From: Comamonas sp. KCTC 72670
GTDB lineage: Bacteria; Myxococcota; Myxococcia; Myxococcales; Myxococcaceae
DNA length: 64,000 nt
Direction: 5' to 3'
NCBI GenBank assembly: GCA_014656495.1
Contig: BNCN01000003.1
Location: 186,001 to 250,000 of the forward strand
This document shows positions 1 to 8,989 of the stretch, piece by piece. The notes below the pieces were generated by a model, which saw nothing but the letters and a program-made list of their open reading frames with translations, was not told where the DNA came from and did not search any database. Position 1 is the stretch's first letter; each line of letters opens with the position of its first letter. The translations under genes were made by a program, and so were the position numbers.

Positions 1-389
1 AGGTCCGCGAAGGGGTCCACCGGAGGAGAGGAGGCCGGCGTGGGCGACTGCAGCGCGCCGATGTCGCCGAACAAGTCCGAGCCCGGCGCGGCCGCCCCGC
101 CGCGCGAGGCGCCCGAGGCCGTGGCCGCCGAGGGCGGGGGCGCTCCGAAGTCGCCGAAGAGGTCGTCCGCCGGATTCGGCGCGGGCGCGGGTGCGGGCGG
201 GGCTCCGGTGACAGGCGTCAGCGTGACGGGCGCCGGCGGCTGCGGTGCCGGAGCGGACGCGGCCGAAGGATCTCGCCGGACCAGTTGAAGGTTCCGGCAG
301 CGGGGACACTGCGCGCGGACACCCTTGGCGGTGATGAGCTTGTCATCAATCGCGTAGGCGGCCGCGCATTTCTGACAGACGATGCGCAT
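1..389 (-). CDS. zinc-ribbon (MJ0042-type) protein, C-terminus beyond the window
   Basis: The gene starts at an ATG (387-389) three bases after the purH stop, so the two are probably cotranscribed. The N-terminus has a CxxC-x19-CxxC ribbon (Cys5, Cys8, Cys28, Cys31), as in the MJ0042/zinc_ribbon_5 family. This ribbon often opens myxobacterial TPR or membrane proteins. After residue ~40 the chain becomes Ala/Pro-rich and low complexity, with two similar acidic-aromatic patches of the form DLFGD[FI]G. About 129 codons are visible and the reading frame runs off the left edge, so the main domain is not seen. Function unknown; the zinc ribbon is read from sequence, metal binding is inferred. Confidence 0.75.
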   Translation of the reverse strand, partial: MRIVCQKCAAAYAIDDKLITAKGVRAQCPRCRNLQLVRRDPSAASAPAPQPPAPVTLTPVTGAPPAPAPAPNPADDLFGDFGAPPPSAATASGASRGGAAAPGSDLFGDIGALQSPTPASSPPVDPFAD

Positions 390-392
390 GGC

Positions 393-1937
393 TCAGTGCC
401 GGAAGTGTCGCACTCCCGTCAGCACCATGGCCATCCCATGTTCGTCCGCGGCGGCAATCAACTCCGCGTCACGAACCGAACCGCCGGGCTGTACGACACA
501 GGTCGCCCCCGCCCGGGCGGCCTCGTCCAGCCCGTCACGGAAGGGAAAAAACGCGTCCGAGGCCACCGCGCTGCCCTTGAGGGCCGCTCCGCCGCGCTGC
601 ATCGCGATTCGGACCGAGTCCACCCGGTTCGTCTGCCCCCCGCCCTGCGCCAGCAGCCGGTCGTCGGAGGCGAAAACAATCGCGTTGCTCTTGACGTGCT
701 TGCACACCTTCCAGGCGAAGCGCATGGCGCGCTCCTCCTCGGGGGTGGGGGCCCGCTTGGACACCACCTTCCAGGACAAGGGCGGCTCCACCGCGTCCCG
801 GTCCATCAGCACCATGCCGCCAGACACGCTGCGGGCATCCAACTGCGCCCGGGGCCGGGCCTGGGGGCTGGCCAGCGCGGGCCCCGCCTCCAACAGGCGC
901 AGGTTCTTCTTCCCCGCAAGCACCTGGAGCGCCTCGGGCGAATACGACGGCGCGATGACCGCCTCCAGGAACGTCTCCGCCATGGCCTGGGCCGTGGCCG
1001 CGTCCACCTCGCGGTTGAGCGCCACGATGCCACCGAAGGCGGAGACCTCGTCCACCGCGCGGGCCGTCCGGTACGCCTTCTCCAGCGCGCCGTCCACCGC
1101 CACGCCGCACGGCGTGTTGTGCTTGATGATGACCGCGGCGGGCGACTCGGGGAACTCGAGCAGCAGCCCCAGCGCCGCGTCCAGGTCCAGGATGTTGTTG
1201 TACGAGAGTTCCTTGCCCTGGAGCACCTTGGCGAAGGCGACCGTCGGCTCCTGGGGCGCGGCGTGCTCCCGGTAGAAGGCGCCGCGCTGGTGGGGGTTCT
1301 CCCCGTAGCGCAGGTCCTGCGCCTTCTGGAACGCCAGCGACAGCTCGCCGGGGAACGGCTCACCGGCCTGCGCGGACAGCCACGCGGAGATGGACGCGTC
1401 GTACGCCGCCGTGTGCGCGAAGGCCTTGCGCATCAGCCGGCGCCGCGTGTCCTCGCTCACCGACTTCTGCTGCTCCAGCTCCGCGAGCACCGCCGGATAG
1501 TCGTCCGGGTCCACCAGCACCGAGACGTGCCGGAAGTTCTTCGCGGACGCGCGCACCATGGCGGGGCCGCCAATGTCGATTTGCTCGATGACGTCCGGCT
1601 CCGCGGCGCCCGAGGCCACCGTCTGCCGGAAGGGATACAGGTTCACCGCGACCAGGGAGATGGGCTCGATGCCGTGCGCCTTCATCTCCTCCTGGTGCTC
1701 GGCCAGCTCCAGCCGCCCCAGGATTCCGCCGTGGATGCGGGGGTGGAGCGTCTTCACGCGGCCGCCGAGAATCTCGGGGCTCTGCGTGTGCTCGGAGACC
1801 TTGGTGACAGGCACCCCCGCGCCCTTGAGCGCCTCCAGCGTGCCCCCGGTGGACAGCAACCGGAAGCCCAGGCGGACGAGCCCCTGGGCGAAGGGAACCA
1901 GACCTCGCTTATCGGATACGCTCAGGAGAGCCAGCAC
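393..1937 (-). CDS. purH: bifunctional AICAR transformylase / IMP cyclohydrolase PurH
   Basis: PurH catalyses the last two steps of purine synthesis, formylating AICAR and closing the ring to IMP. The 514-residue protein has the usual length and order: an MGS-like cyclohydrolase domain (LLSVSDKRG start, STGGT, RVKTLHPRIHGG) and then the AICAR transformylase domain, with motifs such as KHNTPCG and SAFGG. The open frame extends to a TTG at 1976. I chose the GTG at 1935-1937 because GAGG lies about 7 bases upstream and the protein then begins at the family's usual VLALLSVSDK. The zinc-ribbon gene follows 3 bases downstream. Cytosolic housekeeping enzyme. Confidence 0.96.
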   Translation of the reverse strand: MLALLSVSDKRGLVPFAQGLVRLGFRLLSTGGTLEALKGAGVPVTKVSEHTQSPEILGGRVKTLHPRIHGGILGRLELAEHQEEMKAHGIEPISLVAVNLYPFRQTVASGAAEPDVIEQIDIGGPAMVRASAKNFRHVSVLVDPDDYPAVLAELEQQKSVSEDTRRRLMRKAFAHTAAYDASISAWLSAQAGEPFPGELSLAFQKAQDLRYGENPHQRGAFYREHAAPQEPTVAFAKVLQGKELSYNNILDLDAALGLLLEFPESPAAVIIKHNTPCGVAVDGALEKAYRTARAVDEVSAFGGIVALNREVDAATAQAMAETFLEAVIAPSYSPEALQVLAGKKNLRLLEAGPALASPQARPRAQLDARSVSGGMVLMDRDAVEPPLSWKVVSKRAPTPEEERAMRFAWKVCKHVKSNAIVFASDDRLLAQGGGQTNRVDSVRIAMQRGGAALKGSAVASDAFFPFRDGLDEAARAGATCVVQPGGSVRDAELIAAADEHGMAMVLTGVRHFRH

Positions 1938-2018
1938 GTGTGGGCCTCGGTGTGCGGGAAGCGGCGGTAGTAGCAACCACCCCCAGGGGTGTCAACGCAA
2001 CACGTCGGCCCTCCGTTC

Positions 2019-2037
2019 GCGGGTGGAAACCACCCGC
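2019..2037 (-). terminator. hairpin after the sigma-like gene
   Basis: A perfect 8-bp stem (GCGGGTGG / CCACCCGC) with an AAA loop lies 4 bases beyond the stop of the sigma-region-4-like gene on the minus strand. No T-run follows, so it may act as a Rho-assisted terminator or 3' protector. It separates this gene from purH. Confidence 0.5.
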
Positions 2038-2041
2038 TGCA

Positions 2042-2533
<492 letters not shown>

Positions 2534-2575
2534 GTCCCCTCCACGTGAGGCCAGTCTACCCGGTTCCCGGGTATT

Positions 2576-3100
2576 CTATTGCGAACGGATCGTTTCGTCT
2601 GCGCGTGCGGTCACGGCACTACCCAACCGGGCGACATCCCGGACCAGATCCTGCGCTCTTTGCCGCAAGGTTGCCAACTGTGCCTCGAGCGTCCGCCGAT
2701 GCTCCCCCCCAAAGGCGCGGTCCCCCAGCTCCTCCTGGAACCCGTCCAGGACTCCCTCGAGGTCCCGTTCCAACTGGTCGATGTTGTTGCTGTGGAAGAC
2801 ATAGGACCGCTTGATGTCCTCCAGGGTGTGCCCCTCCGCCATCATCTTCTTGATGACATTGATGCGGCGCACCGCCTCCACCGGGTAGAGCCCTCGGCTC
2901 CCCTGGTGCTTCCCCTTCCGGCCCACCCGGCGACTCCTGGGTAGCAAGCCGGCCTGCACGTACTTCCGGAACGTCGCCTCCGACAGGCGCACGCCCCGAG
3001 GCCGGAAGATCTCCAGGATGGCGCTCGCGGGCAGGCCGCCCGCGTTCTCGCGCTCGATCCGAGCAATCTCCTCTGGAGCCAGCAGGTCCATGGATTCCAT
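2576..3100 (-). CDS. MerR-family transcriptional regulator
   Basis: 174 residues. A winged MerR-type helix-turn-helix covers about residues 25-95 (ATFRKYVQAGLLP, then LYPVEAVRRINVIKKMM). A coiled-coil-like helix follows from about 105 to 165, which would serve dimerisation. No effector domain and no cysteine pattern for metal sensing are visible, so the signal is unknown. Two in-frame ATGs (3100, 3091) compete. A TATATT box sits just upstream of the first, so the message may be leaderless or start at the second. A perfect palindrome directly upstream suggests autoregulation. Confidence 0.85.
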   Translation of the reverse strand: MESMDLLAPEEIARIERENAGGLPASAILEIFRPRGVRLSEATFRKYVQAGLLPRSRRVGRKGKHQGSRGLYPVEAVRRINVIKKMMAEGHTLEDIKRSYVFHSNNIDQLERDLEGVLDGFQEELGDRAFGGEHRRTLEAQLATLRQRAQDLVRDVARLGSAVTARADETIRSQ

Positions 3101-3111
3101 TGAATATAATC

Positions 3112-3134
3112 CACTCAGTGGGGGCCACTGAGTG
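3112..3134. promoter_or_regulatory. 10-bp perfect inverted repeat at the MerR gene start
   Basis: CACTCAGTGG and CCACTGAGTG are separated by only GGG, 12 bases upstream of the MerR-family start codon. A TATATT element lies between palindrome and gene. The position fits an autoregulatory operator. The 3-base spacer could also form an RNA hairpin if transcription started further upstream. Confidence 0.5.
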
Positions 3135-3621
3135 CCAGAACCGACCGTTGGGTGTCAAGGCAGACCACCAGGCGAGCAGCCGTGGTCGTCCGAATCGCGC
3201 GTCGGAGAACAGTCGGAGAACGGGGTGGGCGAAGGTGCGCCCCGGGCCTTTCGGCCGGCGGCTCGAGGGGCTGGACGGCCGCGTTCAGGACCGGACGTTT
3301 GGCGTGCGCAGGGCCGCCCGGCGGGTGGCTTTGGACCTGGGGTCGCGAGCGGAGTTAGCGGGAGTGATCAGCGCCAGAAGCCGCGCGCGGTGGGTGCGCG
3401 GGGCGGAGGCGCTTGGCGGCATCATTGGGAGCGCGCAGCCGAGCGCTGAGCGATGAGACCCCTTGGACATCGAGGAGTGCCGCGACGACGGAGCGCCAGC
3501 GGGCAACCATCACGTGCGCCAGCAGGGGCCGAGGCTGTACGGCGCTGCGCGAGGGGTCACCGCGGACGTCTTGGAGCCCCTCGGCGGCAGGACCGTGCGC
3601 CGCCGCAGCGGCCCGTGAAGC
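3135..3621. other. 487-bp region without a convincing gene
   Basis: Lies between the MerR operator and the stop of the kinase gene. Short open frames exist on both strands but none has a ribosome site or recognisable domain. A small direct repeat (GTCGGAGAAC at 3201-3210 and again at 3212-3221) is present. I see no tRNA or terminator. Confidence 0.5.
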
Positions 3622-6024
3622 TCAGCGCCCCTTGGGCGCGCGGAACTCGCGGCTCACGGTGCCACCCGCCGTGACGGTGACGTCGTAACGCCGTTCACCC
3701 GCGGGGTGCTGGAACATGAGCTTGTGGACGCCAGCGGGCAGCTTGTACGAGGCGCGTCCGGCCACCTCACCCATGCGCTTGCCGTTGATGAACACCGTGG
3801 CATAGGGCGCGGCCTGAATCTGGAGCGTGCCACTCGCGGGCGCCGCGCGGGACGGCCGCTGCGTCTCGGAGTCGGAAGCAGCCGCCTCCGTCGAGGGAGG
3901 CGCGGCGGCGAGCAGCTCTTCTCGCATCAGCCCGTCCACCTCGGCATCGGAGTCCGCACCGCCCAGGTTCGCGGTCTGCCCTTCCTGGGGACCTGCCGAC
4001 GCGGACTCGACACCCGCCGTGGGCTCGGCCACGTCTGGAGCCGCCGCCTGCATGTTCGGAGCGGGCTCCTGCACGGGCGGCTGGGCCAGCGGCGCAGGCT
4101 GCTCGGACAACTCCGGCACGATGGACGGGTGCGCCAAGAGGCGCGAGTGCATCCACGCAACGCCGCCACCGATGACGGCGAGCCCCAACGCCAAGGACAA
4201 CCCCATCACCCACGGACGGCGGGAGCTGGCGGTGGCGGGCGCACCACCGGCCGGAGCCGCCGTCACCGCCGCGAGCCCCACCGGCGTCACGCGCGAACCC
4301 GCCGGCAGCTCCGCCGCTCCGTTCGCCGAGGCCACGGGCTGCGCGCCAGACTCCGCAGCCGATGCGGCGTCGAGCTCATCGTCGTCCTCGTCATCCCAGG
4401 CACTCGCCAGCCCCAGGCTCGAAGGCTCGGACGCGGCAGCAATGCCCTCGGGATGACTGGGCGTCCGCGAGCCCAGCCTCGAAGGCTCGGACGCGGCGGC
4501 AATGCCCTCGGGACGGCTGGGCGTCCGCGCCCCCACCGAAGCCTGCTCCGACGCACGAGCACCGGCCACCGAGGAAACACCCTCCCCCCGGCTCGGCGTC
4601 CGCGCGCCTGCCGTCGGCAGCTCCGCGTCCGGGCCCGACGTCGGCGCGCCCACCGACGCACCCCCCTCCCCTTCGCTGGGGGTCTTCACCGCGCGAACGT
4701 CCGAACCCGCCGCCCCCACCGCCGCGCCGTCGTCACGCGCGACAGCCTCGGCGCCCGGCACCCGAGCCCCCAACGGCCGCTCCACGGCCACGGCGCGAGG
4801 CACCGGCGACGAAGGCACCGCCGGCAGCGGCATCATGGGCGTGGCCATGGGCGGCAGCGGCGCCGAACCCAACGAGGCCGCGACCTCCTCGCCGCGCCGG
4901 GGCAACACGAACGTGGCGGCGTTGACGTCCTCATCCGGCGACGTCGCCAGCGCCATGCCGCTGCGGCCGGACGGCGCCATCACCGCGGTGGGCTCCCGCG
5001 GCGCCTGCACCGCGCCCGCCGCCGCTCCCGGCACCTGCCCTCCCGCGACGACGTCCGTGCGCTCCTGCACGGCGGGAAGCGCCTGCGTGAGGCTGGTGGG
5101 GAACAGCCGCCGCATGAACGCACTCAAGTCCGTGTCGTCCACGGACGTCGCATGCGTCAGCACGCACTGGGCCAGGGCGCGCTCGAGCTCGGCGGCCGTC
5201 TGGAAGCGCAGCGCGGGGTCCCGCTCCAGGGCCCGGACCACGGCGGCATCCAGGTCCGGGGGCACGTCGGGATTCAACCGGGCCGGAGGCGGAATGGCGC
5301 TCTGCTGCACCGCGCGCAGCACCGCCACCTCGGAGTCACCGTCGAACAGGCGCCCGCCCGTGAGCATCTCCCACAGCACCACGCCCAGCGCGAAGATGTC
5401 CGTGCGCGCGTCCACGGCCTCGCCCCGGGCCTGCTCGGGCGACATGTACGCGAACTTGCCCTTCAGCACGCCGGGCTGCGTGAGCTTGTTGCCCGCCTTG
5501 GCGATGCCGAAGTCGGTCAGCTTCACCGCGCCGTCGAACGACAGGAGCACGTTGTGCGGCGTGACGTCGCGGTGCACCAGGTCCAGCGGCTGGCCATTCA
5601 CGCGGACGCGGTGGGCGTAGTGCAGCCCCCGGGCGACCTCCGCGCCAATGTGCGCCACCAGCATCGGCGGCACCGGCTCCATCAGCTCCTTGCCCCGCTT
5701 GCGCAGCTCCCAGAGCGAGCAGCCGCGCACGTACTCCATGGCCAGGTAGTAGGTGTCCTGGTGCTTGTCGAAGTCGAAAATCTGCACGACGTTCGCGTGG
5801 TTCAACCGCGAGGCCAGCCGGGCCTCCGCGATGAACATCCCCACGAACTCCGGGTCGCTCGCGAGGAAGGCGCGCACGCGCTTGATGACGACTTCCTTCT
5901 CGAAGCCCTCCGCGCCTCGCGCCGTGCACAAGTAGATCTCCGCCATGCCGCCCTCGGCGAGCTTGCGGCGGACGACGTACTTGCCGATGTGAGTGCCGGC
6001 TTCGAGCGTCACGGGAGCATCCAA
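3622..6024 (-). CDS. membrane Ser/Thr protein kinase with C-terminal PEGA domain
   Basis: About 801 residues. Kinase domain about 12-280, with glycine loop LAEGGMAEI, Lys48, HRD 151-153, DFG 171-173 and an APE-type SPEQ. A long Ala/Pro/Ser-rich linker follows, then one membrane segment ([17 protein letters not shown]) and an extracytoplasmic PEGA domain at the C-terminus. The upstream open frame overlaps the neighbouring kinase and is a shadow. The likely start is TTG at 6024 (or GTG at 6012), 9 bases after that kinase's stop; neither has a clear ribosome site, suggesting translational coupling. Targets unknown. The linker contains a duplicated 20-residue unit. Confidence 0.88.
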   Translation of the reverse strand: MDAPVTLEAGTHIGKYVVRRKLAEGGMAEIYLCTARGAEGFEKEVVIKRVRAFLASDPEFVGMFIAEARLASRLNHANVVQIFDFDKHQDTYYLAMEYVRGCSLWELRKRGKELMEPVPPMLVAHIGAEVARGLHYAHRVRVNGQPLDLVHRDVTPHNVLLSFDGAVKLTDFGIAKAGNKLTQPGVLKGKFAYMSPEQARGEAVDARTDIFALGVVLWEMLTGGRLFDGDSEVAVLRAVQQSAIPPPARLNPDVPPDLDAAVVRALERDPALRFQTAAELERALAQCVLTHATSVDDTDLSAFMRRLFPTSLTQALPAVQERTDVVAGGQVPGAAAGAVQAPREPTAVMAPSGRSGMALATSPDEDVNAATFVLPRRGEEVAASLGSAPLPPMATPMMPLPAVPSSPVPRAVAVERPLGARVPGAEAVARDDGAAVGAAGSDVRAVKTPSEGEGGASVGAPTSGPDAELPTAGARTPSRGEGVSSVAGARASEQASVGARTPSRPEGIAAASEPSRLGSRTPSHPEGIAAASEPSSLGLASAWDDEDDDELDAASAAESGAQPVASANGAAELPAGSRVTPVGLAAVTAAPAGGAPATASSRRPWVMGLSLALGLAVIGGGVAWMHSRLLAHPSIVPELSEQPAPLAQPPVQEPAPNMQAAAPDVAEPTAGVESASAGPQEGQTANLGGADSDAEVDGLMREELLAAAPPSTEAAASDSETQRPSRAAPASGTLQIQAAPYATVFINGKRMGEVAGRASYKLPAGVHKLMFQHPAGERRYDVTVTAGGTVSREFRAPKGR
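4417..4536. repeat. two tandem 60-bp units inside the kinase linker
   Basis: Two adjacent 60-bp units differ at only a few positions. They encode two 20-residue copies of a segment containing [11 protein letters not shown] in the juxtamembrane linker. This is an in-frame duplication in low-complexity sequence, probably by slippage. Confidence 0.8.
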
Positions 6025-6032
6025 GGCAATGG

Positions 6033-8348
6033 CTATTCGAACTTCACGCTCACGACGTTGAGGTCGATGGGCTTCACCTCGATACGTCGACTGAGCGTCT
6101 TCTTGAGGTCGGAGTTGACGAAGCGGCAGTCGTAGCTGCCCACGCGGAGCTCCACGGCCTCGAAGGGCGTCTCGCCCAGCCGCTTGCCTCCACACGTCAC
6201 CTCCGCCCACGGCGTCACCACGAAGCGGACCCGGGCCGTGCGCGTCTCCTGATGACGCGGCTCATGCCGGACCACCCGCGGCTCCTTCACCACCACCGCC
6301 GCGGGCGCCGCCGGAGGACGGGACTCCGGCTCCAGGACGAAGCGCGCCACCTGCTCGGCGTCCTCGCCCAGCGTCACCGTGCGCGCCTGCGCCTGGTACC
6401 GCTCGGCCTCCACGCGGACCGCCACGGCCTTGCCCACGGTCGTCTCGAGCACCACGGGACTCCCCGGCTGCCGCTGGCCATCCACGAGCACCACCGCGTC
6501 CGCGGGCTGCGTCTCGATGCGCAGCCTCACCTGCGCGGGGACGGACTCCACCGGGGCCGCGGGCACCACCGGCGGCGGCGGCAGCTCCGTGGGCGCAACC
6601 GCCGGCTCGGCGACCGGAATCGGAACGGGCGGAGGCAGGGCCACCTCGGGCTCCACCGACACCACCACCGCGCGATCCAGCCAGGACCAGAGCACCACGC
6701 CCGCCACCAACATCAGCAGCAGGCCCATGCCCACGTAGAGCCACGACTTGCTGGCCGCCGCCTCCGGGGGCCGCTTGGCGGGACGTGACATGCCCAGCGA
6801 CAATGTGGGCGCGTCCTCCTCGAGCGCCTCGCCCTCCGCGAGCGGGACCACCACCCGAGAGGGGCGCCCCACGTCCGGCATCATCGCGATGGTGGGCGCG
6901 TCCTCTTCCACGACGTGCCCGCCGCGGACCTGCGAGCGCGCACCCGCGCGGGCATCCACCGTGGGCGCGTCCTCATCATCCACCGGACCGCCCGCGTCGA
7001 AGCGCCCCAGGCCCGGCCGAGGCGCGCCCCGGGGGTCCGTCGGCGCCGCGGCCGCCCCACCCAGCTTCACATCCGTTCGCGTTCCCCGCGTGGCCGCGCG
7101 CGCATCCACCGTGGGCGCGTCCTCCTCCACGGGCGGCAGCGGCGGCAACACCCCGATGCCGGACCGCGAGGGGCGCTCGGGCTCCAAGGCGCGCCGCTGC
7201 CCCGAGACACGCGGCGCGGGCTTCTCGGGCTCCACCTCGATGCGGCCCGCCCGGGTGGCGGGGCGCGGGCGCAGGGCCGCCGTCGCGTCGTCCTCCGGGG
7301 ACAGCGGTGGAGGCCGGGGCGGCAGCGCGGGCCGAAGCCCCGTCGTCCTGCGCGGCGGGTCCAGCCGCCCGACGCCGGAATCCAGGTCCTCGCCCACCAC
7401 GTCGCCCGCCCGGGCCTCCTCGGCCAGCCGCTCCGCGAAGGTCGCCTTCATGAAGTCGGACAGGTCCTGCGTCGACGCGGGCAACGCGCGGGCGCGCAGC
7501 CAGTCCTCCAGCGCGTGCTGGAGCTCCGCCGCCTCCTGGTAGCGCTCCGAAACCTCCTTCGCCAGCGCCTTGAGGACGATGGCGTCCAGGTCCGCCGGGA
7601 CACGCGCCGTCACCTGCGAGGGCGGGATGACGCGGCACTCGGACACCGCCGTCAGCGTCTGGATGTCGTTGGGGCGCTTGAACAGGCGCGTGCCGGTGAG
7701 CAGCTCGTACAGCACGATGCCCAGCGCGAAGATGTCGGACCGGCAGTCCACGCGCATGCCCGCCGCCTGCTCCGGCGACATGTACGAGTACTTGCCCTTC
7801 AGCACGCCCGAGCGCGTCACCGTGGCCTGGTCCGCCGCCTTGGCGATACCGAAGTCCACCACCTTCACCCCACCCTCGAAGTTCACCAGGATGTTCTGGG
7901 GGGAGATGTCACGGTGGACGATGCCCAGCGGGCGGCCCGTGGACGGGTCCGTGCGCTTGTGCGCGTAGTCCAGGCCGGCGCACGCCTCGATGAGGATGCG
8001 GCAGACCAGGGCGACCGGGAGCGGATGCCCCCGAAGCTCCGAGTGCTTCCAGAGCTGACGGAGGTCGTCGCCGTGGATGTACTCCATGGCGATGAAGAAG
8101 GAATCGTCCTGGGCCCCCAGGTCGAAAATCTGCACGACGTTGGGGTGGTTGAGCCGAGCGGCGATGCGCGCCTCGTCCAGGAACATCTTGACGAAGTCGT
8201 CGTTCTCCGCGAGGTGCGGGAGGATCCGCTTGACCACCACCCGCTTGTCGGGATCAGCCCCCTGAGGCCGCGCAAGATAGATCTGCGCCATCCCGCCCGT
8301 GGCGAGACGTTTCAGGAGCTGGTACCTGCCATAGGTTTCGATGGACAC
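6033..8348 (-). CDS. membrane Ser/Thr protein kinase with PEGA domains and repeated EDAPT motifs
   Basis: 771 residues. Kinase domain about 8-275: Lys40, HRD at 145-147, DFG at 165-167, SPEQ near 191. A 260-residue proline-rich linker carries four EDAPT motifs (near 409, 459, 482 and 511). A membrane helix follows at about 537-557. PEGA-type domains occupy about 605-675 and 705-771 on the outer side. Start is GTG at 8348. The paralogous kinase gene follows 9 bases later, so the pair forms an operon. Known of the family: such kinases phosphorylate themselves and FHA-domain partners in myxobacteria. The substrate here is not evident. Confidence 0.92.
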   Translation of the reverse strand: MSIETYGRYQLLKRLATGGMAQIYLARPQGADPDKRVVVKRILPHLAENDDFVKMFLDEARIAARLNHPNVVQIFDLGAQDDSFFIAMEYIHGDDLRQLWKHSELRGHPLPVALVCRILIEACAGLDYAHKRTDPSTGRPLGIVHRDISPQNILVNFEGGVKVVDFGIAKAADQATVTRSGVLKGKYSYMSPEQAAGMRVDCRSDIFALGIVLYELLTGTRLFKRPNDIQTLTAVSECRVIPPSQVTARVPADLDAIVLKALAKEVSERYQEAAELQHALEDWLRARALPASTQDLSDFMKATFAERLAEEARAGDVVGEDLDSGVGRLDPPRRTTGLRPALPPRPPPLSPEDDATAALRPRPATRAGRIEVEPEKPAPRVSGQRRALEPERPSRSGIGVLPPLPPVEEDAPTVDARAATRGTRTDVKLGGAAAAPTDPRGAPRPGLGRFDAGGPVDDEDAPTVDARAGARSQVRGGHVVEEDAPTIAMMPDVGRPSRVVVPLAEGEALEEDAPTLSLGMSRPAKRPPEAAASKSWLYVGMGLLLMLVAGVVLWSWLDRAVVVSVEPEVALPPPVPIPVAEPAVAPTELPPPPVVPAAPVESVPAQVRLRIETQPADAVVLVDGQRQPGSPVVLETTVGKAVAVRVEAERYQAQARTVTLGEDAEQVARFVLEPESRPPAAPAAVVVKEPRVVRHEPRHQETRTARVRFVVTPWAEVTCGGKRLGETPFEAVELRVGSYDCRFVNSDLKKTLSRRIEVKPIDLNVVSVKFE

Positions 8349-8478
8349 GGCGACCTGACCGGCGCCTGGACAACCACCCTCAAAGTGGCCCCGAGTTCCG
8401 GGCGCGGGAAGGACCCGAGCGTAAGCGCACCGGGGAGGAGGGTCAAACCCCCAAGCGCCCCGGACCCCGCCTTTGTGG

Positions 8479-8823
8479 CTATCTCCGGGCGGCCCGCACC
8501 TCGCGGGTCTCCCGCATCAGCGCTTCCAGCTCGTCCAGATGCCGCTTCAGCACCGGCATCAGCACCGGGGCCACGTCCACCCGGTCGAACAGGTCCAGGA
8601 CGCGGTCCACCTTCCGCTCGATTTCACCGGCCCGCGCCGGGCTGATCCGCCGCAGCAGCAGGTCCGCCCCGGCCTCCATCAGCACCCGGGCCACGGCGTC
8701 CCGGGAAGCGAGCGGTTCCTCCTTCCGCCGCTGCCCCTCTCCCCGGATGACGCGCAACCCCGGGGCCTTGGGAGCGGGCCGGGCGGTGCGCGTCGTCGGT
8801 GCATCGAAGTCTTGGGAGTTCAC
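8479..8823 (-). CDS. small conserved protein of unknown function
   Basis: 114 residues, cytosolic. The open frame extends to 8868, but the GTG at 8821-8823 has an excellent GAGGAGG ribosome site 8 bases upstream and is the likely start. The first 50 residues are basic and Pro-rich. The rest is a predicted helical bundle rich in Leu, Val, Arg and Glu (ILLR, VDRVLDLFDRVDV, RHLDELEALM). No catalytic motif and no family recognised. It lies upstream of the kinase pair on the same strand with a 130-base gap. Confidence 0.7.
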   Translation of the reverse strand: MNSQDFDAPTTRTARPAPKAPGLRVIRGEGQRRKEEPLASRDAVARVLMEAGADLLLRRISPARAGEIERKVDRVLDLFDRVDVAPVLMPVLKRHLDELEALMRETREVRAARR

Positions 8824-8939
8824 CGGGTGCCTCCTCGGCAGCTGCAGGTACGACCTCAGGGTACACACCGCGAGGTGACCTCCAATTTTCTGGTCATCCG
8901 CACAGGCGGAAGCAGACCTGTAGCACCGGGGACTGACAC

Positions 8940-8976
8940 CCCCGTCGAGGGCCGGATGGCCGGCCCTACGACGGGG
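8940..8976 (-). terminator. strong 16-bp hairpin after the anchor-domain lipoprotein gene
   Basis: CCCCGTCG-AGGGCCGG, loop ATGG, CCGGCCCT-A-CGACGGGG: 16 paired bases with one bulged A. It starts 13 bases past the stop of the large lipoprotein gene (minus strand). No T-tract. Probably the transcript end. Confidence 0.65.
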
Positions 8977-8989
8977 CTACTTCTCAGCG

